From JBCBDX01 sp039815825 (GTDB lineage Bacteria; Pseudomonadota; Alphaproteobacteria; Rhizobiales; Rhizobiaceae): DNA of 64,000 nt. The stretch covers positions 60,014 through 124,013 of the forward strand of contig JBCBYO010000004.1 in the NCBI GenBank assembly GCA_039815825.1, in the 5' to 3' direction. Each line of letters starts with the position of its first letter. The first letter of the stretch is position 1. Shown piece by piece: positions 25,148 to 35,077 of this stretch. The notes under the pieces were generated by a model. The model worked only from the letters and a program-made list of their open reading frames with translations. It did not search any database and had not been told where the DNA came from. The position numbers and the translations under genes are program-made.

Positions 25148-26899
25148 ATGTCTTATCTCGAAGTATCCAATATGTCGAAGAGCTATGGTGAGGGTGCAGA
25201 CCGAACCAATGTTCTCAAAGACATTAATCTGAAAGTAGACGAGGGCGAGTTTATCGCCATCGTCGGCTTCTCTGGCTCCGGAAAAACCACGCTGATCTCT
25301 GCCCTTGCTGGTTTGCACAAGGGCGATGAGGGCGGCGTGATCTTCAAAGGCAAGGAGATCGATGGCCCGGGCCCAGAGCGCGGGTTGGTTTTCCAATCCT
25401 ATTCATTGATGCCTTGGCTGTCGGTGACCGGCAATGTTGCGTTGGCCGTTGACAGCGTTCACGGCAAAAAGTCCAAGGCCGAACGCACCGCAATCATCGA
25501 TAAGTATATCGATATGGTGGGCCTGACGCCGGCCAAGGATCGCAAACCTGCAGAGCTTTCCGGCGGTATGCGCCAGCGGGTTTCTGTTGCACGCGCCTTG
25601 GCCATGCAGCCTGAAGTTCTTTTGCTCGATGAACCATTGTCTGCACTCGACGCGTTGACCCGCTCCAAGTTGCAGGATGAGTTTGCGGCGATCTGCGAAA
25701 AAGAGAAGAAGACGATTATCCTCATCACCAACGATGTGGACGAAGCCATTCTTCTTGCCGACCGGATCATTCCGCTGACGCCCGGCCCGGATGCTACGCT
25801 TGGTAAAAGTTTCGACGTTGACATCCCGCGTCCACGCGACCGTGCTGAGATGAACCATGACGAGACCTTCATCAAGTTGCGCGGTGACGTCACCAACTAT
25901 CTTATGGAGATTGGTCTTGAGCGCGGCGCGGATGTCGAGAACGACATCATTTTGCCAAATGTGGTGCCATTCACTGCCAAGAAAGACGACCTGCCGGAGG
26001 CTTACGTGAAAGCCTCTGCAGCGCTCAATGAGGAACGCTTCCTTGAGTTTTCTCAACTCAAGAAAGTCTATCCGACGCCGAAGGGCCCATTGACGGTTGT
26101 CGATGGCTTTGAGCTGAAGATGAAGAAAGGCGAATTCACAACGCTTATCGGTCACTCAGGTTGTGGCAAGTCGACGGTGCTCTCCATGGTCGCGGGCCTA
26201 AACCCGATCACCGAGGGCGCGATTATTCTCGACGGCAAACATATTACGCAAGCAGGCCCGGATCGCGCCGTGGTGTTCCAGGCGCCATCTCTGATGCCTT
26301 GGTTGACGGCTTATGAGAACGTCGCGCTTGGCGTTGATCGGGTTTATCCCGACGCGACCAAGCAAGAGCGCAAGGACGTCGTTGAGTACTATCTTTCCCG
26401 GGTTGGCTTGGCTGATGCCATGCACAAGGCCGCGGCGGATTTGTCCAACGGTATGAAGCAGCGTGTTGGTATTGCGCGTGCCTTTGCCTTGTCACCGAAG
26501 CTGCTCCTTCTCGATGAGCCGTTCGGTATGTTGGATTCGCTGACCCGCTGGGAACTTCAGGACGTTCTGATGGATGTCTGGAAGCGCACGCAAGTGACCG
26601 CGATTTGTGTGACACACGATGTGGATGAGGCCATCTTGTTGGCAGACCGCGTGGTGATGATGTCCAACGGACCGAATGCAAAGATCGGCAACATCATGGA
26701 AGTTGATTTGCCGCGTCCGCGTTCGCGCAAAGCGCTCTTGGATCATCCGGACTATTACGCGTACCGCGAAGAGTTGCTTGAGTTCCTCGAAGCTTATGAG
26801 GGCGGCGCTGATCCGTCTGAAGAGCAATTGGAAGCGATCAAGGCACGACGTGCCGCACGTATCGCGCGCCAGTCGAAAACACTGCAGGCGGCGGAGTGA
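25148..26899 (+). CDS. Nitrate ABC transporter, tandem two-domain ATP-binding protein
   Basis: One 583-residue protein holds two complete ATPase domains. Domain 1 (about 1-255) has Walker A GFSGSGKTT, signature LSGGMRQRVSVARA, Walker B VLLLDEPLSALD, but asparagine in place of the switch histidine (LITNDVDEAI). Domain 2 (about 295-550) has GHSGCGKST, an unusual signature LSNGMKQRVGIARA, LLLLDEPFGMLD, and a normal switch histidine (VTHDVDEAI). Cyanobacteria split this function between NrtC, which also carries a solute-binding domain, and NrtD; here the two are fused and no binding domain is attached. The defects are arranged so that the two composite ATP sites should be unequal. Confidence 0.9.
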   Translation: MSYLEVSNMSKSYGEGADRTNVLKDINLKVDEGEFIAIVGFSGSGKTTLISALAGLHKGDEGGVIFKGKEIDGPGPERGLVFQSYSLMPWLSVTGNVALAVDSVHGKKSKAERTAIIDKYIDMVGLTPAKDRKPAELSGGMRQRVSVARALAMQPEVLLLDEPLSALDALTRSKLQDEFAAICEKEKKTIILITNDVDEAILLADRIIPLTPGPDATLGKSFDVDIPRPRDRAEMNHDETFIKLRGDVTNYLMEIGLERGADVENDIILPNVVPFTAKKDDLPEAYVKASAALNEERFLEFSQLKKVYPTPKGPLTVVDGFELKMKKGEFTTLIGHSGCGKSTVLSMVAGLNPITEGAIILDGKHITQAGPDRAVVFQAPSLMPWLTAYENVALGVDRVYPDATKQERKDVVEYYLSRVGLADAMHKAAADLSNGMKQRVGIARAFALSPKLLLLDEPFGMLDSLTRWELQDVLMDVWKRTQVTAICVTHDVDEAILLADRVVMMSNGPNAKIGNIMEVDLPRPRSRKALLDHPDYYAYREELLEFLEAYEGGADPSEEQLEAIKARRAARIARQSKTLQAAE

Positions 26900-26903
26900 C
26901 GAG

Positions 26904-29360
26904 ATGAGTGACAAACGAAAACTTGTCGTCATCGGCAATGGCATGGCGCCGGGCAGAATGTTGGAATATTTGTTCGACATTGACGCCAACGCGTATGATG
27001 TGACGATTTTCAACGCGGAACCACGCGTGAACTATAACCGGTTGATGCTTTCGCCGGTTCTTTCCGGCGAGAAAAAATATGGCGATATCATCACGCATGA
27101 TGATGATTGGTACGCGCAACATGGCGTGATACTGCACAAGTCTGCGAAGATCGTCGATATAGATCGCGCTGGGAAAACCGTCACCTGCGAGCATGGGAAC
27201 ACGGTCGCTTATGACAAGCTGGTGATCGCAACGGGCTCCAATCCTTTTATCATTCCGGTGCCGGGCCATGATCTCGATGGCGTTTTAACCTACCGTGACC
27301 TTGATGATGTTGAGCGTATGATCGACGTTGCTGCCGATAAGGGCCATGCAGTGGTCATCGGCGGTGGTCTGCTTGGCCTTGAAGCGGCAGCTGGCCTGAA
27401 GGCGCAGGGCATGGGCGTTACGGTTCTTCACCTGATGCCAACGCTGATGGAACGTCAGCTTGATCAGGCAGCCGGATATTTGCTCGAAAAAGCGTTTGAG
27501 GACCTCGGTGTTTCGGTGCTGACTAAGGCCAACACCAAACAAATCTTGGGGCATGACGGGAAAGTCGTCGGCGTCGAACTGGAGGATGGTACCCGCATCG
27601 ACGCCTGCATGGTTGTCATGGCAGTTGGTATCCGCCCGTCGACGTCGCTGGCAAAAGAAGCCGATTTGGCGATTAATCGTGGCATCGTTGTTTCTGACCA
27701 CATGATCACCAATGATCCCGACATTTTTGCGCTTGGCGAATGCGTGGAGCACCGTGGCATGTGCTACGGCCTCGTGGCGCCGCTTTACGAAATGGCACAG
27801 GTGATCGCCAAACAACTAACCGGCACTGCCGACGCCAGCTATGAGGGTTCGGTCACCGCCACGAAACTCAAAGTCACCGGCATTGATCTTTATTCAGCTG
27901 GCGATTTTGCTGAGGCCGATGATCGCGAGGAAATCGTGCTACGTGATGCCGCCGCTGGCGTTTACAAACGGCTTGTCCTGAAAGACGACAAGATCATCGG
28001 CGCGGTCATGTATGGCGATACAGCCGATGGTCCCTGGTTCTTCGACATGCTCAAAAAGGGCACGGACGTCTCGGAGATGCGCGACACGCTCATTTTCGGT
28101 CAGGCTTACCAGGGGGGTGAACCGCTGGACCCTATGGCGGCCGTTGCAGCATTGCCCGATGACGCAGAAATCTGCGGCTGCAACGGTGTTTGTAAGGGGA
28201 CAATTGTCTCTGCCATCGGCGAAAAAGGTCTGACAAACCTGGATGGTGTGCGTGCGCACACAAAAGCATCTGCTTCATGCGGAACCTGTACAGGACTGGT
28301 CGAGCAGTTGCTCGGGCTCACTTTGGGTGATGCCTATAATCCGGCAGCGATCACACCCATGTGTGGTTGCACCGATCTTGGTCATTCTGACGTTCGGCGT
28401 CTGATCAAGGCCAAGGGACTTAAGTCCATCCCGGCTGTTATGCAGGAGCTGGAATGGAAAACGTCTTGCGGCTGCGCCAAGTGCCGTCCGGCACTCAACT
28501 ATTACCTCGTTTGCGATTGGCCGGATGAATATGCGGACGACTACCAGTCGCGCTTCATCAACGAACGTGTTCACGCCAACATCCAGAAAGATGGAACGTA
28601 TTCTGTTGTGCCGCGGATGTGGGGTGGGGTGACATCTTCTTCTGAATTGCGGGCAATTGCTGATGTGGTCGACAAGTTCGACATCCCAACCGTCAAAGTG
28701 ACCGGCGGCCAGCGCATCGACATGCTGGGCATTAAGAAAGAGGACTTGCCTGCGGTTTGGGCCGATCTCGGTAAGGCCGGTTTCGTCTCCGGCCAAGCCT
28801 ACGCCAAGGGCCTTCGCACGGTTAAGACTTGCGTCGGAACGGATTGGTGTCGCTTTGGTACGCAGGACTCCACAGGTCTTGGCATCAAACTTGAAAAGTT
28901 CATGTGGGGTTCCTGGACACCGGCAAAACTCAAGATGGCTGTCTCCGGTTGTCCACGCAACTGCGCGGAAGCCACCTGTAAGGATATTGGCGTCGTCTGC
29001 GTTGATAGTGGATATGAAATCCACTTTGCGGGTGCTGCAGGTCTCGACATCAAAGGCACTGAAATACTCGGCAATGTGACCAATGAAGATGAAGTCATGG
29101 AGCATGTGGTCGCGCTGGCACAGATGTATCGCGAGCAGGGCCATTATCTGGAGCGCATCTACAAATGGGCCAAGCGCATTGGCTATGACGAGATCCGCCG
29201 TCAAATCATGGACGATGCTGAAGCACGTAAAGCGTACTACGACCGCTTTGTTTTCTCGCAACAGTTTGCTCAGGTTGACCCATGGAACGAGCGCGTGTCC
29301 GGCAAGGACAAGCATGAGTTCAAGCCGATGGCAACGCTTTCTATGGAGGCGGCAGAATGA
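26904..29360 (+). CDS. nirB: Assimilatory nitrite reductase (NADH) large subunit
   Basis: NirB reduces nitrite to ammonium with NADH. The ATG at 26904, just after the nrtCD stop with GGAG upstream, gives 818 residues. In order: an FAD/NAD-binding part (KLVVIGNGMAPGRMLEYLF; VVIGGGLLGLEAAAG), a BFD-like [2Fe-2S] domain (CGCNGVCKG with CGTCTG), a second cysteine set (CGC and CGCAKC), and the sirohaem/[4Fe-4S] domain with C-x5-C in CVGTDWC and C-x3-C in SGCPRNC. All cluster ligands are present. The nirD start overlaps its stop by 4 bases. Confidence 0.95.
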   Translation: MSDKRKLVVIGNGMAPGRMLEYLFDIDANAYDVTIFNAEPRVNYNRLMLSPVLSGEKKYGDIITHDDDWYAQHGVILHKSAKIVDIDRAGKTVTCEHGNTVAYDKLVIATGSNPFIIPVPGHDLDGVLTYRDLDDVERMIDVAADKGHAVVIGGGLLGLEAAAGLKAQGMGVTVLHLMPTLMERQLDQAAGYLLEKAFEDLGVSVLTKANTKQILGHDGKVVGVELEDGTRIDACMVVMAVGIRPSTSLAKEADLAINRGIVVSDHMITNDPDIFALGECVEHRGMCYGLVAPLYEMAQVIAKQLTGTADASYEGSVTATKLKVTGIDLYSAGDFAEADDREEIVLRDAAAGVYKRLVLKDDKIIGAVMYGDTADGPWFFDMLKKGTDVSEMRDTLIFGQAYQGGEPLDPMAAVAALPDDAEICGCNGVCKGTIVSAIGEKGLTNLDGVRAHTKASASCGTCTGLVEQLLGLTLGDAYNPAAITPMCGCTDLGHSDVRRLIKAKGLKSIPAVMQELEWKTSCGCAKCRPALNYYLVCDWPDEYADDYQSRFINERVHANIQKDGTYSVVPRMWGGVTSSSELRAIADVVDKFDIPTVKVTGGQRIDMLGIKKEDLPAVWADLGKAGFVSGQAYAKGLRTVKTCVGTDWCRFGTQDSTGLGIKLEKFMWGSWTPAKLKMAVSGCPRNCAEATCKDIGVVCVDSGYEIHFAGAAGLDIKGTEILGNVTNEDEVMEHVVALAQMYREQGHYLERIYKWAKRIGYDEIRRQIMDDAEARKAYYDRFVFSQQFAQVDPWNERVSGKDKHEFKPMATLSMEAAE

Positions 29361-29677
29361 ATGCGGTGACGACAAATTGGGTGGCCGTCGGGTCACTTAG
29401 CGATATACCGCGGAGGGGCGCTCGATGCGTGAAGAATGGCGATATGACGATCGCCATCTTCCGTACCAGCGACGACCGGATTTTTGCATTGGAAGACAAG
29501 TGTCCCCACAAGCAGGGGCCGCTAAGCCAAGGCATCGTGCATGATGGCTGCGTGACATGTCCGCTGCACAATTGGGTCATTTCGCTTGAAACCGGTATGG
29601 CGCAAGGGGCCGACGAGGGAGAGACTCAAGCCTTCCCGGTCAAACTTGACGGCGAAACAGTACTGCTGGGTCTGTAA
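29357..29677 (+). CDS. nirD: Assimilatory nitrite reductase small subunit, Rieske type
   Basis: This 106-residue Rieske-fold protein has complete [2Fe-2S] ligands, CPH in DKCPHKQGPL and CxxH in VTCPLHNWVISL. It pairs with NirB. Because not all NirD proteins keep these ligands, their presence suggests an electron-carrying role here. The ATG overlaps the nirB stop and its own TAA shares a base with the nasA ATG (TAATG). Confidence 0.93.
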   Translation: MNAVTTNWVAVGSLSDIPRRGARCVKNGDMTIAIFRTSDDRIFALEDKCPHKQGPLSQGIVHDGCVTCPLHNWVISLETGMAQGADEGETQAFPVKLDGETVLLGL

Positions 29678-32322
29678 TGGGCGAGGGGGTCAAAACAACG
29701 TGCCCCTATTGCGGCGTTGGTTGCGGTGTTGTTGCGACGCCGCACTCCGATGGCCGTGTCGATATTGAAGGCGACAAGGACCATACGGCCAATTTTGGGC
29801 GACTTTGTTCCAAAGGTTCAGCGCTTGGCGAAACCGTTGATCTGGATGGTCGCCTGCTGCATCCGGAGATCAATGGCGAGCGGGCCGATTGGGATCAAGC
29901 GCTCGACCTGGTCGCTGGAAAATTCAAGCAAACCATCGCCGAGCACGGCCCGGATAGCGTGGCTTTTTATGTCTCCGGACAAATCCTGACCGAAGACTAT
30001 TATGTCGCCAACAAGCTGATGAAGGGCTTCATCGGTTCTGGTAACATCGATACGAATTCGCGTCTTTGCATGGCGTCTTCGGTTGCCGGTCATCGCCGTG
30101 CATTCGGTACTGACACAGTGCCCGGCACTTACGAGGATCTGGAGCTAGCTGATGTGATCGTGCTTGTCGGCTCCAATCTTCTTTGGTGTCACCCGGTCCT
30201 CTACCAGCGGATCGCTGCTGCCAAGGCGAAGCGACCCACTATGCGGGTTGTGTTGGTTGACCCACGCCGCACGAAGACCGCTGATCTTGCGGATATGCAT
30301 TTGGCGATCGCCCCTGACAGCGACACTGCATTGTTCGCAGGGCTTTTGAAGTGGATCGCCGATAGCGGTGGCGTAGATGCCGATTGGACCGCTAAACACA
30401 CGAACGGGTTCGATAAAGCGCTTGCCGACACTGACGGGCTGACGGTTGAGGCAGTCGCGAAAGCAACGGAACTCTCCATTGCAGAGGTTGAGCAGTTCTA
30501 TGGGTTGTGGCTAGGCCATGAAAAGGTGGTCACCGCATATAGTCAGGGCGTGAACCAATCCGCCGGTGGAACTGACAAAGTCAATGCGATCATCAATTGT
30601 CATTTGGCGACGGCTCGCATCGGCAAACCAGGCATGGGCCCATTTTCGTTAACCGGCCAACCCAATGCGATGGGTGGGCGCGAGACGGGTGGCTTGGCCA
30701 ACATGTTAGCGGCCCATATGGATATCGAAAACCCGGTGCATCACGACCGGGTCGCCCGGTTCTGGGATGCTCCAAACTTGACCGGCAGCCAGGGCCTGAA
30801 AGCCGTCGATATGTTTCAAGCCGTCGGTGACGGGCGCATCAAGGCCCTCTGGGTTATGGCAACGAACCCAGTTGTCTCGATGCCTGATGCTGGCGCCGTT
30901 GAAGCGGCGATCGCGAACTGCCCGTTCGTGGTTGTTTCCGACATAATTGATGAGACCGACACGGTCCGGCATGCGCACGTAAAGCTGCCCTCACAGGGTT
31001 GGGGCGAAAAAGACGGCACGGTCACCAATTCGGAGCGCCGCATTTCGCGTCAACGAGCCTTTTTACCCGCTCCGGGAGATGCCAAGGCTGATTGGTGGCA
31101 AATGGCGGAAGTGGGCAAGCGCATGGGTTGGCTTGAAGCTTTTGATTATCCGGATGCTGCTTCGATCTTCCGTGAATTTGCCAAGCTTACAGCGTTTGAA
31201 AATGATGATGATCGCGATCTGAACATGAGCGCGCTGAACGACATTGCGTCAGAAGTCTACGAAACGCTTCCTTCTTTCCAATGGCCACAAAGCGGCGCGT
31301 TTGATCCCTCAAAACAAACCCGCTTCTTTGCTAACGGTCAGTTCTACACGCCGGATCGAAAAGCCCGCTTCATGCCGACGGCTGCCATCCGGGTTGAGGC
31401 AAGCAAAGGCAAAATGCGTCTCAATACAGGGCGGGTGCGTGACCATTGGCACACGATGACGCGTACGGCCAAGTCTGATCGGCTCAATGCGCATATGTCG
31501 GAGCCCTATTGCGAATTGCATCCAGCAGACGCGGCGCGTTTGGGGATCAAAGACGCCGACCTCGTCGCGCTAAAAGCGCGCGGCGAAGCCGTCACCGTGC
31601 GCGCCTTGATCAGCGCCGACCAACGTGAAAGCAACGTGTTCGTGCCGATGCATTGGAATGATCAGTTCGCGTCCGCTGGGCGAGTCGACAAGTTGGTGGC
31701 ACCGGAAACCGACCCCTTTTCTGGTCAACCTGCCTTGAAAGGTGCGGAAGTTGATGTCGAGCGCGCGTCCATGGCCGCACATGGATTTTTGGTGTCGCGC
31801 AAGCGGCCTGAACCAGCGGGTTTGGACTATTGGGCGCGCGCCAAAACCAGGGGTGGTTGGCGCCTGGAGTTTGCCTTGGCTGCTGAGCCTGACGAACCGG
31901 AAGTTTTCCTCAATACGTTGCTTGGTAATGGCTCACCGCTATCGGCAAATGACCATTATCGCGGTTTCTGGCGTGCTGCGCAGTTTGATGAGGAACAACT
32001 CGTTTCCGCCGTCTATATATCGCGGTCGCCCGTTGAGGTGTCGCGGACGTGGGTATCCGGGCTTTTTGAGGAGCGTTTTGCGACGCTGAGCGAACGCTGG
32101 CGCGTGCTCGCCGGAAGGCCTGCCGCCTATATGCCCGACAAGGGCGCCATTGTCTGCTCGTGCATGTCGGTGGGCGTCAATGATATTGCTGGCGCGGTGC
32201 GTTCTGGTTGTCATTCAGTCGACGCTGTTGGTCGGGCCACAAGTGCAGGTACCAACTGCGGATCTTGCAAAGCTGAAATCACGGAGATCATCAATGCGCA
32301 TCGTCTCGTCGCAGCAGAGTGA
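29677..32322 (+). CDS. nasA: Assimilatory nitrate reductase catalytic subunit
   Basis: This cytoplasmic molybdopterin enzyme reduces nitrate to nitrite. The 881-residue protein begins with a [4Fe-4S] motif (C9, C12, C16, C44 in CPYCGVGC and LCSKG). It continues with the bis-MGD molybdopterin domains (for example YSQGVNQSAGGTDKVNAIIN and SLTGQPNAMGGRETGG), the dinucleotide-binding domain from about residue 590, and a C-terminal BFD-like [2Fe-2S] domain (CSC and CGSC). The extra C-terminal cluster and lack of a signal peptide fit the assimilatory class. It needs Mo-bis-MGD, which MoeA and MobA encoded at 60-63 kb would help supply. Confidence 0.95.
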   Translation: MGEGVKTTCPYCGVGCGVVATPHSDGRVDIEGDKDHTANFGRLCSKGSALGETVDLDGRLLHPEINGERADWDQALDLVAGKFKQTIAEHGPDSVAFYVSGQILTEDYYVANKLMKGFIGSGNIDTNSRLCMASSVAGHRRAFGTDTVPGTYEDLELADVIVLVGSNLLWCHPVLYQRIAAAKAKRPTMRVVLVDPRRTKTADLADMHLAIAPDSDTALFAGLLKWIADSGGVDADWTAKHTNGFDKALADTDGLTVEAVAKATELSIAEVEQFYGLWLGHEKVVTAYSQGVNQSAGGTDKVNAIINCHLATARIGKPGMGPFSLTGQPNAMGGRETGGLANMLAAHMDIENPVHHDRVARFWDAPNLTGSQGLKAVDMFQAVGDGRIKALWVMATNPVVSMPDAGAVEAAIANCPFVVVSDIIDETDTVRHAHVKLPSQGWGEKDGTVTNSERRISRQRAFLPAPGDAKADWWQMAEVGKRMGWLEAFDYPDAASIFREFAKLTAFENDDDRDLNMSALNDIASEVYETLPSFQWPQSGAFDPSKQTRFFANGQFYTPDRKARFMPTAAIRVEASKGKMRLNTGRVRDHWHTMTRTAKSDRLNAHMSEPYCELHPADAARLGIKDADLVALKARGEAVTVRALISADQRESNVFVPMHWNDQFASAGRVDKLVAPETDPFSGQPALKGAEVDVERASMAAHGFLVSRKRPEPAGLDYWARAKTRGGWRLEFALAAEPDEPEVFLNTLLGNGSPLSANDHYRGFWRAAQFDEEQLVSAVYISRSPVEVSRTWVSGLFEERFATLSERWRVLAGRPAAYMPDKGAIVCSCMSVGVNDIAGAVRSGCHSVDAVGRATSAGTNCGSCKAEITEIINAHRLVAAE

Positions 32323-33787
32323 CAAGCCGCGCCGTGCGCGTGCGAGCCAAGAGCGCATTGGCGAACTGGCTTTACTGCCGGTTTTCTACAAGCTTCGCGG
32401 TAAGAAAGTGCTGATGGCAGGTGGCAGCGATGCTGCTGCTTGGAAAGCCCATTTACTTGCGGCGGCAGGTGCATTTATCGAACTCTATGCGGTTGAGCTC
32501 GACCCGGCCTTTCATGAACTGTTCGATGAAGGACAGTACCGTTGGCATCAACGGCCATGGGCGACCGACAGTTTTGAAGGCGCACAGATTGCCATCGCTG
32601 ATGCTGAGAGTGAAGGTGAAGCTCAAGCCTTTTATTGTGCCGCGCGCGCGGCTGGCGTCCCGGTCAACGTGATCGACAAGCCAGCGTTTTGCGAGTTCCA
32701 GTTTGGCTCGATCGTCAACCGATCCCCCGCTATTGTTAGTATCTCAACAGATGGCGCGGCTCCCATTTTCGGTCAGGCGATCCGCCGCCGTATCGAGACG
32801 CTTTTGCCGAAATCGTTACAAGGCTGGGCTGCAATGGCGCGCGATGTGCGCGGCGCGGTCAATGAACAACTCTCTCCCGGTCCGCAACGCCGTGCGTTTT
32901 GGGAGCGATTTGTGGATCGCGCGTTTTCCGGAAATGTTGAGGCTGGGACGCATCGCGAGCTATTGGACGATAGCAGCCGTATAGCCCATTCGCCCACAGC
33001 CCAGATGGGCCGTGTCACCTTGGTTGGCGCGGGGCCTGGCGATGCTGAGCTTTTGACCCTTAAAGCTGTCCGGGCGCTTCAAGCGGCCGATGTGATCCTG
33101 TTCGATGATCTTGTTTCCAACGATGTCTTGGAACTGGCGCGCCGCGAGGCTAAGCGCATGATGGTCGGTAAACGCGGTGGCCGTGAAAGCTGCAAACAGG
33201 AAGACATCAACGATACGATGGTTTCACTGGCCAAGGCAGGTAAGCACGTTGTGCGGCTCAAGGGTGGAGACCCCATGGTGTTTGGCCGCGCAGGCGAGGA
33301 AATCAGCCGATTGCGCGATGAGAACATCACAGTGTCGGTGGTGCCGGGCATTACATCAGCCTTGGCATTTGCGGCACAATTGGGTGTTTCGCTCACGCAT
33401 CGCGACCACGCGCAGTCAGTTCGATTTGTGACGGGCCATAGCCGAAAAGGCGAGTTGCCAGTGGACATCGATTGGCGCGCCGTGGCTGACCAGACGACCA
33501 CCACCATATTCTACATGGGTAAGCGCACCGCTGCGAAAATACGTGACCGGCTTTTGGCTGAGGGCATGTTAGAGGACACGCCGATCGCGGTGGTCTCAGC
33601 CCTTTGCCGCGCTGGCGAAGCGCGTTGGACAGGTGCATTGTTGGACATAGAATTGGGTATGGCAGCGATCAATTCCGATGAGCCTGTTTTGATCGGCGTC
33701 GGTGATGTGTTTGGCGCCGTTGCGAAGCAAGCCGGTACTGTAGATTCGTTTTCCGCTGACGGGCACCGAATGGCGGGATTGCGCTAA
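32294..33787 (+). CDS. cysG: Siroheme synthase
   Basis: CysG makes sirohaem, the cofactor of NirB. The ATG at 32294 lies inside nasA (29-bp overlap) and gives 497 residues. The N-terminal precorrin-2 dehydrogenase/ferrochelatase half begins LRGKKVLMAGGSDAAAWKAH, a changed version of the usual GGG nucleotide loop. The C-terminal uroporphyrinogen III methyltransferase half begins RVTLVGAGPGDAELLTLKAV and contains VVRLKGGDPMVFGRAGEE. The position at the end of the nitrate operon matches supply to need. Confidence 0.92.
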   Translation: MRIVSSQQSDKPRRARASQERIGELALLPVFYKLRGKKVLMAGGSDAAAWKAHLLAAAGAFIELYAVELDPAFHELFDEGQYRWHQRPWATDSFEGAQIAIADAESEGEAQAFYCAARAAGVPVNVIDKPAFCEFQFGSIVNRSPAIVSISTDGAAPIFGQAIRRRIETLLPKSLQGWAAMARDVRGAVNEQLSPGPQRRAFWERFVDRAFSGNVEAGTHRELLDDSSRIAHSPTAQMGRVTLVGAGPGDAELLTLKAVRALQAADVILFDDLVSNDVLELARREAKRMMVGKRGGRESCKQEDINDTMVSLAKAGKHVVRLKGGDPMVFGRAGEEISRLRDENITVSVVPGITSALAFAAQLGVSLTHRDHAQSVRFVTGHSRKGELPVDIDWRAVADQTTTTIFYMGKRTAAKIRDRLLAEGMLEDTPIAVVSALCRAGEARWTGALLDIELGMAAINSDEPVLIGVGDVFGAVAKQAGTVDSFSADGHRMAGLR

Positions 33788-33846
33788 CCCGGTTCCGCCT
33801 GATACCTCCTATCCGCCGCATGGATGTTGCGGCTGGAGGATTTTTA

Positions 33847-35034
33847 ATGCGGCAGACGTGGCGATGGTTCGGGCCGAACGACACGGTATCAATCGAAGAA
33901 ATGTTGCAGGTCGGCGTGGAAGATGTCGTCTCAGCCTTGCACCATGTGCCAACCGGTGAAGTTTGGTCGCTGGCGGAAATTGCCAAACGGCAAGCGGAAA
34001 TAGCAAACGGCCCGAGCGGTTTAAGCTGGCTGGTTGTCGAGAGCCTTCCGGTTTCCGAAGATATCAAGCGGCGTACGGGCGAATTCGCCAAGCATATCGA
34101 AAACTATAAAGCCAGTCTGACAAACTTGGCGGCTGCCGGGATTGAGGTGGTTTGCTATAACTTCATGCCGGTGCTGGACTGGACCCGTACCGAGCTACGC
34201 CGAAAAATGCCCCATGGTGGCACCGCCATGGCTTTTGATCTGATTGATTTTGCGGCGTTTGATCTTTTCATTTTGAAGCGCGACGGCGCGACAGGCGATT
34301 TTGATGAAGCGCTTGTTGATGCGGCGAAGGCTCGTTTCGCGCAGATGGATAAACTGCGAAAAGAAGCTTTGCTGGACAATCTTCTCAAAGGCCTTCCGGG
34401 TGCGACTGAGAGTTGGACCCTTGACGATGTGCGCAATCAGCTAGCCGCCTATGAGGGCATAGATTCAGAAAAGCTGTACGAAAACCTGATCGCATTCTTG
34501 GCCGAAGTGGTTCCTCACGCGGAGCGTTTGGGGGTTCGCCTTTGCTGCCATCCCGACGATCCTCCGTTTCCGCTTCTTGGTCTGCCGAGGATTATGTCGA
34601 CGTTTTCCGACTATGCCCGGTTGGTCTCTGAAGTTGATAGTCCGTCCAATGGGATTACGTTTTGCACCGGATCACTTGGCGTACGACCGGACTTCGATCC
34701 CGTGTCGTTTGTCGAAAAGCTCGGGAGTAAGATTCACTTTGTGCATCTTCGAAACACGTCTCGCGATGGGGCGATGCGTGAAGGAAAAACCAGCTTTCAT
34801 GAGGCTGCTCACCTGGAGGGTGATACCGATATGGCGGCGACGGTTCGAGCGCTCATGGCGGAACAGGCAAGTCGGCGTGATGCCGGGCGCATTGATTGGC
34901 AAATCCCGATGCGCCCGGATCATGGTCAGGATTTATTGAGCGATCTGGCGATTGAGGGCATGCCCGGTTATCCGCTCGTTGGACGTATGCGTGGGCTTGC
35001 TGAACTGCGCGGATTGATGGCGGCCTATGCTTGA
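33847..35034 (+). CDS. uxuA: Mannonate dehydratase
   Basis: UxuA converts D-mannonate to 2-keto-3-deoxygluconate in hexuronate catabolism. The ATG at 33847 is preceded by GGAGG at good spacing and gives 395 residues beginning MRQTWRWFGPNDTVSIEEML. The metal site is visible in LCCHPDDPPFPLLGLPRIMS and HFVHLRNTSRDG. No other hexuronate genes are adjacent. Uronate-type intermediates from the cyclitol region could in principle reach it, but that is speculation. Confidence 0.93.
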   Translation: MRQTWRWFGPNDTVSIEEMLQVGVEDVVSALHHVPTGEVWSLAEIAKRQAEIANGPSGLSWLVVESLPVSEDIKRRTGEFAKHIENYKASLTNLAAAGIEVVCYNFMPVLDWTRTELRRKMPHGGTAMAFDLIDFAAFDLFILKRDGATGDFDEALVDAAKARFAQMDKLRKEALLDNLLKGLPGATESWTLDDVRNQLAAYEGIDSEKLYENLIAFLAEVVPHAERLGVRLCCHPDDPPFPLLGLPRIMSTFSDYARLVSEVDSPSNGITFCTGSLGVRPDFDPVSFVEKLGSKIHFVHLRNTSRDGAMREGKTSFHEAAHLEGDTDMAATVRALMAEQASRRDAGRIDWQIPMRPDHGQDLLSDLAIEGMPGYPLVGRMRGLAELRGLMAAYA

Positions 35035-35077
35035 CCATATTTTGTACTGAAGGTCGCATTCACGAAGGGATGCCTGC

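Noticed and set aside
28275..29396. Long open frame (373 codons) on the minus strand opposite nirB
   Set aside because: It lies entirely antisense to a clear nirB with all cofactor motifs, and its translation has no family features. It reflects codon bias.
33788..33846. Hairpin GCCGCA/TGCGGC between cysG and uxuA as a terminator
   Set aside because: The stem is only 6 bp, lacks a T run and lies next to the uxuA ribosome-binding site.
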